A stretch of DNA of 8,550 nucleotides, taken from assembly GCA_016297415.1 (NCBI GenBank), contig JAEDGQ010000082.1:1-8550 (forward strand). Reading direction: 5' to 3'. The notes below the pieces were generated by a model that made no database searches, was not told the origin of the DNA, and saw only the letters and a list, made by a program, of their open reading frames with translations. A program made the translations under genes and the position numbers. Of this stretch, positions 1-6,349 are shown one piece after another (positions within the stretch are counted from its first letter, which is position 1; every line of letters starts with the position of its first letter). Source of the DNA: Treponema sp. Lineage in GTDB: Bacteria; Spirochaetota; Spirochaetia; Treponematales; Treponemataceae.

Positions 1-1
1 C

Positions 2-7
2 TATAAT
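2..7 (+). promoter_or_regulatory. Probable -10 box of the rsmE promoter (-35 outside window)
   Basis: A perfect TATAAT sits 26 nt before the rsmE start codon. Transcription would begin near base 14, giving a leader of about 20 nt that contains an AGGA Shine-Dalgarno at 24-27. The -35 hexamer would lie upstream of the window, so the promoter is only half visible. Confidence 0.5.
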
Positions 8-33
8 ATAACAAAGGATTCACAGGATTACTT

Positions 34-777
34 ATGAATATCTGCCTTTTTTCAAGCGAAGAAATTAACCAGCCTCTCTCCCTTAAAGACGAACGGGCTC
101 AGCACATTGTAAAAGTTCTCCACAAAAAAGAAGGGGACACTTTTGATGCAGGAATTATTGGCGGTGCTTCAGGAATTGCAACCATTACTTCCATTTCTTC
201 TGAAGAAAGCATTTCTTTTGAATTTAAGCCCACAGGAAGAGGAAAACCTCTTTATCCCCTTACAATGATTATTGGATTTCCACGTCCTATTCAGTTAAAA
301 AGACTTTTCAGGGATATTGCCGGACTTGGTGTTAAAAAAGTAATTCTTGCAGGAACTGAACTTACAGAAAAATCTTATCTGGATTCAAATGTTATAAAAG
401 ACGGTTCTGCCTGCAGAATGCTTCTTGATGGAACTGTTCAGGCTGCCAGCACTCATGTTCCGGAACTAGTTGTATGCAAATCCCTTAAAGATGCAGTTGA
501 AGAAGCTGTTTCTGCTCCAGAAAATGCCATGGCTTCCTTTATCGCGCTTGATAACCGCCGGATGACAACTTCCCTTCATGATTTTTTACAGAAAGAAGGT
601 GCTGCTTCTATGGTTGCAGCAATTGGAAGCGAAAGAGGCTGGACAGACAAAGAACGGGACCTGCTTGAACAGTCCGGATTTACCCTTTGTTCCATGGGTT
701 CCAGAGTCCTTAGAACCGAAACCGCAGCAACTGTTGCAGCTTCTATTATTCTGGACTCCATGGGCTTCTTAAATTAA
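34..777 (+). CDS. rsmE: 16S rRNA (uracil(1498)-N3)-methyltransferase RsmE
   Basis: RsmE uses S-adenosylmethionine to methylate N3 of U1498 in helix 44 of 16S rRNA, in the cytoplasm. The 247-aa length is normal for the family. The N-terminal PUA-like part shows the pattern DERAQHIVKVLHKKEGD (residues 19-35). The C-terminal SPOUT (trefoil-knot) methyltransferase domain has GFPRPIQLKRLFRDIAGLGV (81-100), the SAM-loop motif IGSERGWTDKE (197-207) and the knot motif SRVLRTETAA (223-232). The usual GPE/GPER is GSER here, a mild variant. The start is chosen because AGGA lies 6 nt upstream of this ATG. The gene stands alone in the window: it ends in TAA and converges on the minus-strand gene at 919-1752. 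No clear intrinsic terminator follows. Family assignment is secure; the position of the modified base comes from family knowledge. Confidence 0.95.
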   Translation: MNICLFSSEEINQPLSLKDERAQHIVKVLHKKEGDTFDAGIIGGASGIATITSISSEESISFEFKPTGRGKPLYPLTMIIGFPRPIQLKRLFRDIAGLGVKKVILAGTELTEKSYLDSNVIKDGSACRMLLDGTVQAASTHVPELVVCKSLKDAVEEAVSAPENAMASFIALDNRRMTTSLHDFLQKEGAASMVAAIGSERGWTDKERDLLEQSGFTLCSMGSRVLRTETAATVAASIILDSMGFLN

Positions 778-796
778 TTTAAAAAACAGAAAAAAC

Positions 797-913
797 GGTC
801 AGCGATGGGAACCCCGCCGGAGGCGTCGACCGCAGGGAACGAAGTGGACGAGGACGATGAGCGTTAGCGAAGGGTGGACGCAGCGACCCGGAGCGAAGCG
901 GAGGGAGAACGCC
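797..913 (+). repeat. GC-rich dispersed repeat, copy A
   Basis: This GC-rich block lies between two convergent AT-rich genes. Its last 19 bases (895-913, GAAGCGGAGGGAGAACGCC) are identical to 2292-2310, and the preceding AGCGACCCGGAGCG matches, in reverse orientation, the block near 8380-8400. It also contains an internal imperfect direct repeat (CGAAGTGGACGAGGACGA against CGAAGGGTGGACGCAGCGA). No ORF of its own is convincing. It looks like a dispersed intergenic repeat family; function unknown. Confidence 0.75.
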
Positions 914-918
914 TGTCC

Positions 919-1752
919 TTAAAGAAGATATTTTTTTATCAGAAGTTCCACGATTTTTACATTCAGTGCCGATTCTGATGTTTCTGTAGTGAACAGCAGT
1001 TTTTCTCCGGGGAAAATTTTATTTTGAATATACAAATTAAGTTTTTTTGTAACCGAAAAACTGTATTCCTGTTCATCAAGAAGACCAAAATGCTCCCAGA
1101 AAAACTCTCTGTGGGTGCGCCGGTTCAGACAGCAAAAATCCGGGTAAAAAACTCTGTCAAATCCATTTTCGTGAATTTCAAGGGGATACTCGTATCTGTA
1201 AGGTACATGATACCGCTGAAGTGTATCGGCTATTATGACTTCTGACTTGGATCTGACCCTTTCGCCTTTTGCCGTATAAAACTCTCTGGAGCCGGGAATA
1301 AACCCTTTTTTTGTATACTCTTCTGCCTGCCAGAACGATGCGTACTGGTCATCGGGGAGTGTTAATGGAAAAACCAGTGTTTTTGCGGATTCTGGAAGTT
1401 TTTCGAAAATTGAACAAGAGTTATGTGGAACTGAAAAATCAAGAAGCTGGCGCAGAAGAAGAAGTTCTTTTTCCAGTGAGGGTTTTATCTGAAGGTTGTA
1501 ACTTTTTTGTGCCAGTTGAACCAGCAGCTTTGTATTTTTTACCGAAATATAGTGTTTTTTTGAACTTCCGAAAGGGGTTTTTTTTCGGTTGTAGAATTGT
1601 ACGGAATTATTGCTTTTTGAAATGCATAAAGTTCCTTCCGGCGACTGAGCCAGGCTTTTTTTAATGGAAGAAAGAGCGGATTCCAGATTTTTGATGCGAC
1701 ATAAAACATTTTCTTCTAAATTGTCTGGAGGAATTTTTTCAAACGGCTTCAT
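919..1752 (-). CDS. PD-(D/E)XK nuclease-like protein of unknown function
   Basis: The 277-aa protein has two parts. The N-terminal half begins with a short coiled coil (about residues 11-37), then shows SPEGTLCISKSNNSVQFYNR and YISVKNTKLL, a pattern I recall from uncharacterised Firmicutes and spirochaete proteins. The C-terminal half carries a PD-(D/E)XK-like signature: RSKSE (167-171), a PD motif in YPDF (203-206, D205), FWEHFG (218-223, E220) and a KKLNLY lysine pair (236-237). E171, D205, E220 and K236/K237 are the likely active-site set. That suggests a DNA endonuclease fold, but no substrate can be named. The start is supported by a strong AAGGAG (1760-1765 on this strand) 7 nt before the ATG. 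It has no operon partner; its upstream DNA is the CCGTAA inverted-repeat array. Real gene: confident. Nuclease activity: inference. Confidence 0.8.
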   Translation of the reverse strand: MKPFEKIPPDNLEENVLCRIKNLESALSSIKKSLAQSPEGTLCISKSNNSVQFYNRKKTPFGSSKKHYISVKNTKLLVQLAQKSYNLQIKPSLEKELLLLRQLLDFSVPHNSCSIFEKLPESAKTLVFPLTLPDDQYASFWQAEEYTKKGFIPGSREFYTAKGERVRSKSEVIIADTLQRYHVPYRYEYPLEIHENGFDRVFYPDFCCLNRRTHREFFWEHFGLLDEQEYSFSVTKKLNLYIQNKIFPGEKLLFTTETSESALNVKIVELLIKKYLL

Positions 1753-1782
1753 TTTTTAGCTCCTTTTGGGATTTTTACAGCC

Positions 1783-1876
1783 AAAAACTTTTTGAAAGGC
1801 TTAATGGCCGTAATTTTTTATACTCAGGGTGACTGCACAACCTAAAATTTTGAAAATTACGGTTCAAAAAGTTTTT
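1783..1876. repeat. CCGTAA inverted repeat 1 (two-part, bulged)
   Basis: The inner arms CCGTAATTTT (1808-1817) and AAAATTACGG (1853-1862) are perfect 10-bp complements around a 35-nt loop. Outside them, AAAAACTTTTTGAA (1783-1796) and TTCAAAAAGTTTTT (1863-1876) are perfect 14-bp complements. The right arm is continuous and the left arm has an 11-nt bulge (1797-1807), so together they could make a 24-bp bulged stem. A TATAAA at 1817-1822 on the minus strand might be a -10 box for the nuclease-like gene at 919-1752, but I see no good -35. Confidence 0.7.
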
Positions 1877-1889
1877 TTTGAAGTTTGTT

Positions 1890-1955
1890 CCGTAAATTTT
1901 CAGAATGCAGTTAACTTTTAAGGATTGAAAAGGACAAATAACTGGGGATTTACGG
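1890..1955. repeat. CCGTAA inverted repeat 2
   Basis: Arms CCGTAAAT (1890-1897) and ATTTACGG (1948-1955) are perfect 8-bp complements. Nested inside are CAGTTA (1908-1913) and TAACTG (1939-1944). A second ATTTACGG follows directly at 1956-1963 and could pair instead. It is the middle member of three consecutive inverted repeats that share the CCGTAA/TTACGG core. Confidence 0.6.
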
Positions 1956-1977
1956 ATTTACGGGTCTATTTTTCTGA

Positions 1978-2044
1978 CAATGACCGTAAAAACTAAAAAT
2001 ATTCGTTTTCAATAATGATGAAAAACGCATTTTTACGGTCATTG
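1978..2044. repeat. CCGTAA inverted repeat 3 (15-bp perfect arms)
   Basis: CAATGACCGTAAAAA (1978-1992) and TTTTTACGGTCATTG (2030-2044) are perfect 15-bp complements. An inner stem CGTTTT (2004-2009) with AAAACG (2022-2027) extends the fold. The 55-nt distance from CCGTAA to TTACGG equals that in inverted repeat 1. This is the most regular palindrome in the window. The stem is not followed by a clean T-tract on either strand, so a simple terminator is not well supported. Confidence 0.75.
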
Positions 2045-2092
2045 GGCTTTTATTTAAGGATTCAGACCGTAAAACTCACAATTATTCGTTTT
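1982..2092 (+). repeat. Imperfect 28-bp direct repeat sharing the CCGTAA core
   Basis: The stretches 1982-2009 and 2065-2092 match at 23 of 28 positions. Both begin GACCGTAAAA and end TATTCGTTTT. The right arm of inverted repeat 3 is a third, inverted and shortened version (GACCGTAAAAATGCGTTTTT when read on the minus strand). A separate 10-bp direct repeat TTTAAGGATT occurs at 1917-1926 and 2053-2062. Between 2093 and about 2204 I see nothing further. Confidence 0.65.
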
Positions 2093-2204
2093 TTCTGTCC
2101 CGCGCAGAGTTGTTTCTGCCGGCGGAATCTTTTTCCTCACTATTTATATTGCCAGCGAAATTGCATTTTTGACATAAAATGAAAGAATTTCTTTGAAACT
2201 GCGT

Positions 2205-2310
2205 CAGGGAGCGGAAAGGCGCCAAAGCCGTTACGGAACGATGCACAGTAATGCAGGCAAAAGCCGGAACTCTGCAGAGCCAGGCCAGAGGGAAGCGGAG
2301 GGAGAACGCC
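2205..2310 (+). repeat. GC-rich dispersed repeat, copy B
   Basis: The end of this block (2292-2310) is identical over 19 bp to copy A. Its start (2214-2232, GAAAGGCGCCAAAGCCGTT) matches the far copy at 8494-8512 (minus strand) at 17 of 19 positions, and AATGCAG near 2250 is shared as well. It is therefore a full-length family member lying directly upstream of the promoter at 2319-2347. A T-run follows it (2312-2317), with a short GGG/CCC stem that could act as a weak terminator. Confidence 0.7.
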
Positions 2311-2318
2311 CTTTTTTA

Positions 2319-2347
2319 CTGACCTTTTAATTTTTTTTTACTATAAT
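2319..2347 (+). promoter_or_regulatory. Promoter of the metallopeptidase-rsmG operon; leaderless geometry
   Basis: The -35 hexamer CTGACC (2319-2324; 4 of 6 consensus) and a perfect -10 TATAAT (2342-2347) are separated by exactly 17 nt. The -10 ends only 6 nt before the ATG at 2354, so transcription should start at or next to the A of that codon. No Shine-Dalgarno lies between. The predicted mRNA is leaderless. Confidence 0.65.
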
Positions 2348-2353
2348 TAATTT

Positions 2354-3154
2354 ATGGATAACGAAACAATTAAACAGACACTTTTACAAATTCAGCCTTC
2401 TGAACTGGACTTTTCTGTAATTATGACAGGAAAGGAATCTGTTCGCGTAAACGGGCTTTATAATCCTGAAACAAGGGAAATCCTTCTTCACAATAAAAAC
2501 TTCAGTTCTGACAAAAACCTGATTTATACTGCAATTCACGAATACACTCATCACCTTATTAACGAAGAAAAACTTGCTGAAAGCGGTGGTAAACTTATGG
2601 TTCAGGGACGGGTACACAATGCTGCTTTCTGGTCTAAATTCCACATGCTGCTTGAAAAAGCTGAAGAACTGGGCATTTACAAAATTGACCTGGAAGAATC
2701 TCCAGAACTCAAAGAAGTAACTGAAAAAATCCGCAAAGAATATATCGAAGTAAACGGAAAACTTATGCAGGAATTCGGCAAACTTTTAAGCAAAGCTCAT
2801 GCCCTCTGCGAAAAAGCAAATATCCGCTACGAAGATTATCTTGACCGCGTTCTGTGTCTGCCACGCACCGCAGCTGCTGAAATCACTAAGGTTGGCCATG
2901 TAGAAGTAAATCCTGCAATCGGTTTTGACAACATGAAAAAAGTTGCCGCAATCAAAAAGCCGGAAGACAGAGCTGCTGCTGAAGAACAGATTCTTGCCGG
3001 AAAACCTGCTGACACCGTTGCTCAGCTTATGAAAAAGCACAAAAACGATGATCCTAAAGCAAAATTGGAAAAAGAAAGAAACCGTCTGGAAAAAACTATT
3101 GCGGCTCTTCAGCAACGGCTTCAGTTTATAGAGGAAAGCATTGAAAACCTTTAA
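2354..3154 (+). CDS. SprT/YgjP-like HExxH zinc metallopeptidase-domain protein
   Basis: The 266-aa protein has no signal peptide, so it is probably cytoplasmic. Residues 57-67 give LIYTAIHEYTHH, containing an HExxH zinc-binding and catalytic motif (H62, E63, H66). A later RVHNAAFW (87-93) supplies a likely third zinc ligand, H88. This HE..H plus HN..FW spacing is that of SprT-like and YgjP/DUF45-type metallopeptidases. The middle (about 168-230) has LPRTAAAEITK and an alanine-rich stretch KKVAAIKKPEDRAAAEEQIL that may be helix-turn-helix-like. The C-terminus (234-266) is a charged coiled coil. The substrate is unknown; a DNA-linked role would be speculation. There is no Shine-Dalgarno, and the promoter position suggests leaderless translation from this ATG. 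It is the first gene of an operon and overlaps the next gene by 14 nt. Confidence 0.75.
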   Translation: MDNETIKQTLLQIQPSELDFSVIMTGKESVRVNGLYNPETREILLHNKNFSSDKNLIYTAIHEYTHHLINEEKLAESGGKLMVQGRVHNAAFWSKFHMLLEKAEELGIYKIDLEESPELKEVTEKIRKEYIEVNGKLMQEFGKLLSKAHALCEKANIRYEDYLDRVLCLPRTAAAEITKVGHVEVNPAIGFDNMKKVAAIKKPEDRAAAEEQILAGKPADTVAQLMKKHKNDDPKAKLEKERNRLEKTIAALQQRLQFIEESIENL

Positions 3155-4082
3155 TAAAATTTTTGCCGCATCTTTTATTTCTCTTTTAACTTTGTCCGGC
3201 GGATTTGCACAGTCCGGAACTGTTGCCATGCCCTCTGCACCTGCCATGCCTTCTGTTTCTGCGCCTACCGTAGGAAACGGGTTTTATATTCCTGGAAGTG
3301 CTGGTTTTTACACCGGTCAGAAAAATGTGCCTGCTGCAACTCCTAAAGCAAGCCAGGAAGAAAAAACTGATGAAGCTTCTTTTTCTGCATCAGCAGCTAA
3401 AAAAACTGAAGTTGTTTCAGCACCTTCTTCTCCTGCTGCTCCTGTTTATAAAGATACTGCTTCATATTCTGTTCAGACCGCTCTTTCTAACATGCTTACT
3501 GCAAGTCAGATTTCGTCTATGGACCAGATGGGACTTATGGGAAACCTTTCAGGCCTTCTTGGAAAAAATAACCCGCTTCTTTCAATATCAAACGGCTCCG
3601 ATCAGCTTGTTCTGAAGCAGATTCTTACACAGCTGGAAGAACTTAAAAAAAGAATGCCTGAAAATGGTGCTTCTGCTTCTGCAACTCCTGTTTCTGTAAA
3701 GGAAAAAGCACCTGAAAAAGCAGAACCTTCAGTTTTACGATTTCTTATTAACGGCTACAACGTTCTGGGAAGCTGCAAAACCATATACTTTTCAAAACCT
3801 GAAAATGACGGTTCCTTTCTGCTGACTGGGGACAGAAAATACATGGCTGATGGAAAACTCAGAGAAGAAACTTTTTATTTTCTGTTTCATGCAACTGGAA
3901 TTAAAAACAGCTCTACTGTTTACTCCGTTACTCCTTCTCTTTCACAGGATTATGAAAATACTTCTTCCCTTTTTTACAAACTTTGCCAGATTTCAGATTT
4001 GACTGCTTCGAGAACGGGAAATCTTGTTACACTAAAATACAACAACGGTGTCAGAGCCGATGTCCTTATTGGCCTTGAATAA
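3141..4082 (+). CDS. Secreted Ala/Pro/Ser-rich protein of unknown function
   Basis: I do not recognise this 313-aa protein. It begins with a signal peptide: MKTFNK, a hydrophobic core IFAASFISLLTL, and a probable signal peptidase I site after GFA (residue 23). There is no lipobox cysteine, so it is likely periplasmic or exported. Residues about 24-110 are low-complexity, rich in Ala, Pro and Ser (MPSAPAMPSVSAP). A short helical segment (152-172) looks coiled-coil-like, another linker follows, and a folded C-terminal domain (about 197-313) is rich in aromatic and beta-type sequence. The start is TTG at 3141, set by GAGG at 3131-3134, 6 nt upstream. It lies inside the last codons of the preceding gene, so translation is probably coupled. 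rsmG follows after 17 nt. A structural or envelope role is only a guess. Confidence 0.75.
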   Translation: MKTFNKIFAASFISLLTLSGGFAQSGTVAMPSAPAMPSVSAPTVGNGFYIPGSAGFYTGQKNVPAATPKASQEEKTDEASFSASAAKKTEVVSAPSSPAAPVYKDTASYSVQTALSNMLTASQISSMDQMGLMGNLSGLLGKNNPLLSISNGSDQLVLKQILTQLEELKKRMPENGASASATPVSVKEKAPEKAEPSVLRFLINGYNVLGSCKTIYFSKPENDGSFLLTGDRKYMADGKLREETFYFLFHATGIKNSSTVYSVTPSLSQDYENTSSLFYKLCQISDLTASRTGNLVTLKYNNGVRADVLIGLE

Positions 4083-4099
4083 CATTCTGGAGAATTAAA

Positions 4100-4813
4100 G
4101 TGAATTATTTACATGACGGTCTTGTTCAGCTTGGATTTGAAAAAGGTGAATTTTACGGAATTAAAACTACAGAACTTTCCCTGCTGGAAAAAAAACTTGA
4201 TTCATATATTAAAGCACTTCAGGAATACAATGCCAAATTTGACCTGATTAATACTGACCAATATGACCAGATTGTAATAAAGCACATTCTGGACAGCTTA
4301 AGCGGAGCCGAAAAAGTTGCCCGTCTTGCTTCCGAAATTGCAGCCGCTTCTGGTGTTGAACCTGAAGCTCTTAATCTGGCCGATATTGGCTCTGGAGCAG
4401 GACTCCCGGGAATTCCTCTTGCGGCAGCTTTCCCTGACTTAAATTTTACTCTGGTAGAAAGAATGACAAAACGGTGCAGTTTTCTTAATCACTGTGCTTC
4501 TCTTCTGGAATTGAACAGGGTTTCCGTTGAAGAAAACCAGGCGGAGCGTCTGGAGCAGAAACGCTTTGATCTCTGCGTATTCAGAGCTTTCCGTCCTCTT
4601 GAAAAAAAGATGACTCATGTACTCCGCCGAATCCTGAAAGACGGTGGAAAACTTGCAGCATATAAGGCAAAAGCTGAAAAAATTAAGGAAGAAATGGAAG
4701 CTCTTGGATCTAACATGCCTTCATACACCGTAGAAAGTCTTACAGTTCCTTTCCTTACTGAAAATTCTGAAGAAGAAGAACGTCAGAGAAATTTAGTTAT
4801 AATAGAAAAGTAA
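4100..4813 (+). CDS. rsmG: 16S rRNA (guanine(527)-N7)-methyltransferase RsmG
   Basis: RsmG (GidB) methylates N7 of G527 in the 530 loop of 16S rRNA using S-adenosylmethionine; in other bacteria its loss gives low-level streptomycin resistance. The 237-aa protein shows the family signature: NAKFDLIN (44-51), KHILDSL (61-67), the SAM-binding DIGSGAGLPGIPLA (95-108), the acidic end of strand 2 at LVE (118-120), KRCSFLN (124-130), an NxAER motif (146-150) and FRAF (161-164), where SRA(V/F) is usual. The start is GTG at 4100, supported by GGAG at 4089-4092 with 7-nt spacing; no in-frame ATG near the N-terminus would keep the family pattern. It is the third gene of the operon. In many bacteria gidB neighbours mnmG or parA; that arrangement is not seen here. 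Confidence 0.95.
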   Translation: MNYLHDGLVQLGFEKGEFYGIKTTELSLLEKKLDSYIKALQEYNAKFDLINTDQYDQIVIKHILDSLSGAEKVARLASEIAAASGVEPEALNLADIGSGAGLPGIPLAAAFPDLNFTLVERMTKRCSFLNHCASLLELNRVSVEENQAERLEQKRFDLCVFRAFRPLEKKMTHVLRRILKDGGKLAAYKAKAEKIKEEMEALGSNMPSYTVESLTVPFLTENSEEEERQRNLVIIEK

Positions 4814-4824
4814 TATTAAATTTC

Positions 4825-4853
4825 TTGAGTTTTGAATATTTTTTACCGATAAT
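4825..4853 (+). promoter_or_regulatory. Promoter of the TPR gene; leaderless geometry
   Basis: TTGAGT (4825-4830; 4 of 6 consensus) and GATAAT (4848-4853; 5 of 6) are separated by exactly 17 nt. The -10 ends 6 nt before the ATG at 4860, the same geometry as the promoter at 2319-2347. No Shine-Dalgarno precedes the ATG, so the message is probably leaderless. The promoter lies in the 46-nt gap after rsmG, so the gene may also be reached by read-through. Confidence 0.6.
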
Positions 4854-4859
4854 TTAACT

Positions 4860-6197
4860 ATGGATTCTCTATCATTAATTGTAGCAATTGTAGTTGTAAT
4901 TGCTTTCGCCACAATTCTTATTACATTCTCAACTCGAAAAGGTACCGGTAAGAAAAAGAAGACTAAAAACCGCACCCAGATTATCAGGGAAGCCAGCCGC
5001 AAACTCGGCCAGGATCCTCACAACCCTGAAGGCCTTTCTGCCCTTGGTGACATTTACTTTCAGGAACACACCTGGGATAAAGCCTATCAGATTTACGATA
5101 CTATGCTTAGTATTGCACCAGCCCATCAGGAAATTGATCCATACACTGCTGCACTTCGTCAGGGAATCTGTGCTCTTAAATTAAACAAAATTCAGGATGC
5201 CTTCCGCGGTCTTCCTGCTGCATACAATATCAACCCTCAGAGTTTTGAGGCTAACTACCACCTTGGTCTTGCCTGCTATTTGAACAAAGAATATGAAAAG
5301 GCAATTCCATGTCTTAAAAAAGCACTTGTTATAAACGCTGAGGCTCACAATGTAACTTCAACTCTGGCTCTGGCAATGTATAAGGCTCACCACTTTAAGG
5401 AAAGTCTAGCCTTCCTTCGCCGTGCTTTGGAGGAAAACCCTGACAATAAAGAATGTCTTTTTTCTATGGCAGATGCTATGGCAGAATGCGGTTATGGTGA
5501 TAAGGCCTTAAAAGTATTTACTCACCTTCGTCCAGACCCGGAATACGGTGCCCGCTCCTGTCTTTCTGCAGGTATCATTCACAGCCGTACAAATCAGTTC
5601 GAAAAAGCCATGCAGGACTTTGAAATTGGTTTAAAACATCAGGAAACTCCGTCCGAAATTCTCCTTGAACTTCGTTACCGCTATGCACAGGCTTGTTTTG
5701 CCACAAAAAACATTGCTCAGGGAATCGTTCAGTTAAGGGAAATTCAGGTTATTAATCCACAGTATAAAGATGTAGGACAACTTTTATCCCGTTACTCTGA
5801 ACTTAATCAGAACAAAAATCTTCAGGTTTACCTGATGAGCGGTTCCAGCGACTTTGTTGCTTTGTGCCGTAAAATCATTCTGGCTTACTATCCAAAATCT
5901 ATCGTTAAAATTCAGGATATTTCAGTTCAGCCTGACCATGTAGAAATTCTTATGAATGTAGATTCAAATAAATGGGAAGATACAGAAATTTTCCGTTTCT
6001 ACAGAACAACAGGTTCAATCGGTGAACTTTATGTCCGGGATTTTCAGGCAAAAGTTAACGAAAGCAAGGCTGACCGCGGTATCTGTTTTACTGCAGGTAC
6101 TTTCAGTGAAGAAGCAAAAAAATATGCTGAAGGCCGTCCTATCGATCTGATTCTTAAAGAAGGTTTAATTAAACTGCTTAAAAAAGTAGATCTGTAA
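4860..6197 (+). CDS. Membrane-anchored TPR protein with a degenerate Mrr-like C-terminal domain
   Basis: The 445-aa protein starts with one transmembrane helix (about residues 6-23, LIVAIVVVIAFATILITF) followed by a very basic stretch (RKGTGKKKKTKNR). That places the rest in the cytoplasm by the positive-inside rule. Residues about 56-300 are tetratricopeptide repeats, roughly six or seven, for example NYHLGLACYLNKEYEKAIPCLKKALVINAEA. The C-terminal part (about 331-443) ends with GICFTAGTFSEEAKKYAEGRPIDLILKE, split here as GICFTAGTFSEEAKK then YAEGRPIDLI. This matches the tail of Mrr-type restriction-endonuclease-like domains. The expected catalytic QxK strand seems replaced by FRFYR (378-382), and no clear GxD is seen, so it may be a non-catalytic relic. 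It is likely a scaffold or protein-interaction factor at the inner membrane. Partners are unknown. There is no Shine-Dalgarno. Confidence 0.8.
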   Translation: MDSLSLIVAIVVVIAFATILITFSTRKGTGKKKKTKNRTQIIREASRKLGQDPHNPEGLSALGDIYFQEHTWDKAYQIYDTMLSIAPAHQEIDPYTAALRQGICALKLNKIQDAFRGLPAAYNINPQSFEANYHLGLACYLNKEYEKAIPCLKKALVINAEAHNVTSTLALAMYKAHHFKESLAFLRRALEENPDNKECLFSMADAMAECGYGDKALKVFTHLRPDPEYGARSCLSAGIIHSRTNQFEKAMQDFEIGLKHQETPSEILLELRYRYAQACFATKNIAQGIVQLREIQVINPQYKDVGQLLSRYSELNQNKNLQVYLMSGSSDFVALCRKIILAYYPKSIVKIQDISVQPDHVEILMNVDSNKWEDTEIFRFYRTTGSIGELYVRDFQAKVNESKADRGICFTAGTFSEEAKKYAEGRPIDLILKEGLIKLLKKVDL

Positions 6198-6230
6198 TTC
6201 TGCTTTCTGAGTAAAACACCGGAAAGATAA

Positions 6231-6340
6231 AAAGGGACTGTCCCAAAAGTAATGACCACTCTTCGAAATGACCATTGAACTAAATATGGTGGTTTCGATA
6301 AACTCAACCACCGCAAGTTGAACTTTTTGGACATCCCCTT
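6231..6340. mobile_element. MITE-like element with imperfect terminal inverted repeats
   Basis: The left end AAAGGGACTGTCCCAAAAGT (6231-6250) and right end AACTTTTTGGACATCCCCTT (6321-6340) are inverted copies of each other with one single-base gap and about two mismatches. The GGGACTGTCC type of end is typical of some insertion sequences, such as the IS1182 group; that link is from memory. The 110-bp interior codes for nothing. It holds a direct repeat AATGACCA (6251-6258, 6267-6274) and a palindrome GGTGGTT...AACCACC (about 6288-6312). It fits a short non-autonomous element or IS remnant that inserted 33 bp after the TPR gene. No clear target-site duplication is visible. Confidence 0.55.
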
Positions 6341-6349
6341 ATTTTCTAT

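Noticed and set aside
1311..1664. 117-aa open frame on the plus strand
   Set aside because: It is antisense to the nuclease-like gene, which has a strong ribosome site and recognisable motifs; the frame has low-complexity phenylalanine-rich content and no start signal.
1808..2092. CRISPR array
   Set aside because: The repeated words alternate in orientation, are only 6 to 15 bp, and spacing is irregular; no direct repeats of constant length and no cas genes.
2786..3247. 153-aa open frame on the minus strand
   Set aside because: It is antisense to two coupled genes with motifs and a signal peptide; its sequence is typical of complement-strand translation.
4814..4847. Intrinsic terminator after rsmG (AATATT arms and a T-run)
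   Set aside because: The only stem is 6 bp of A and T, too weak, and the region is better explained by the -35/-10 promoter of the next gene.
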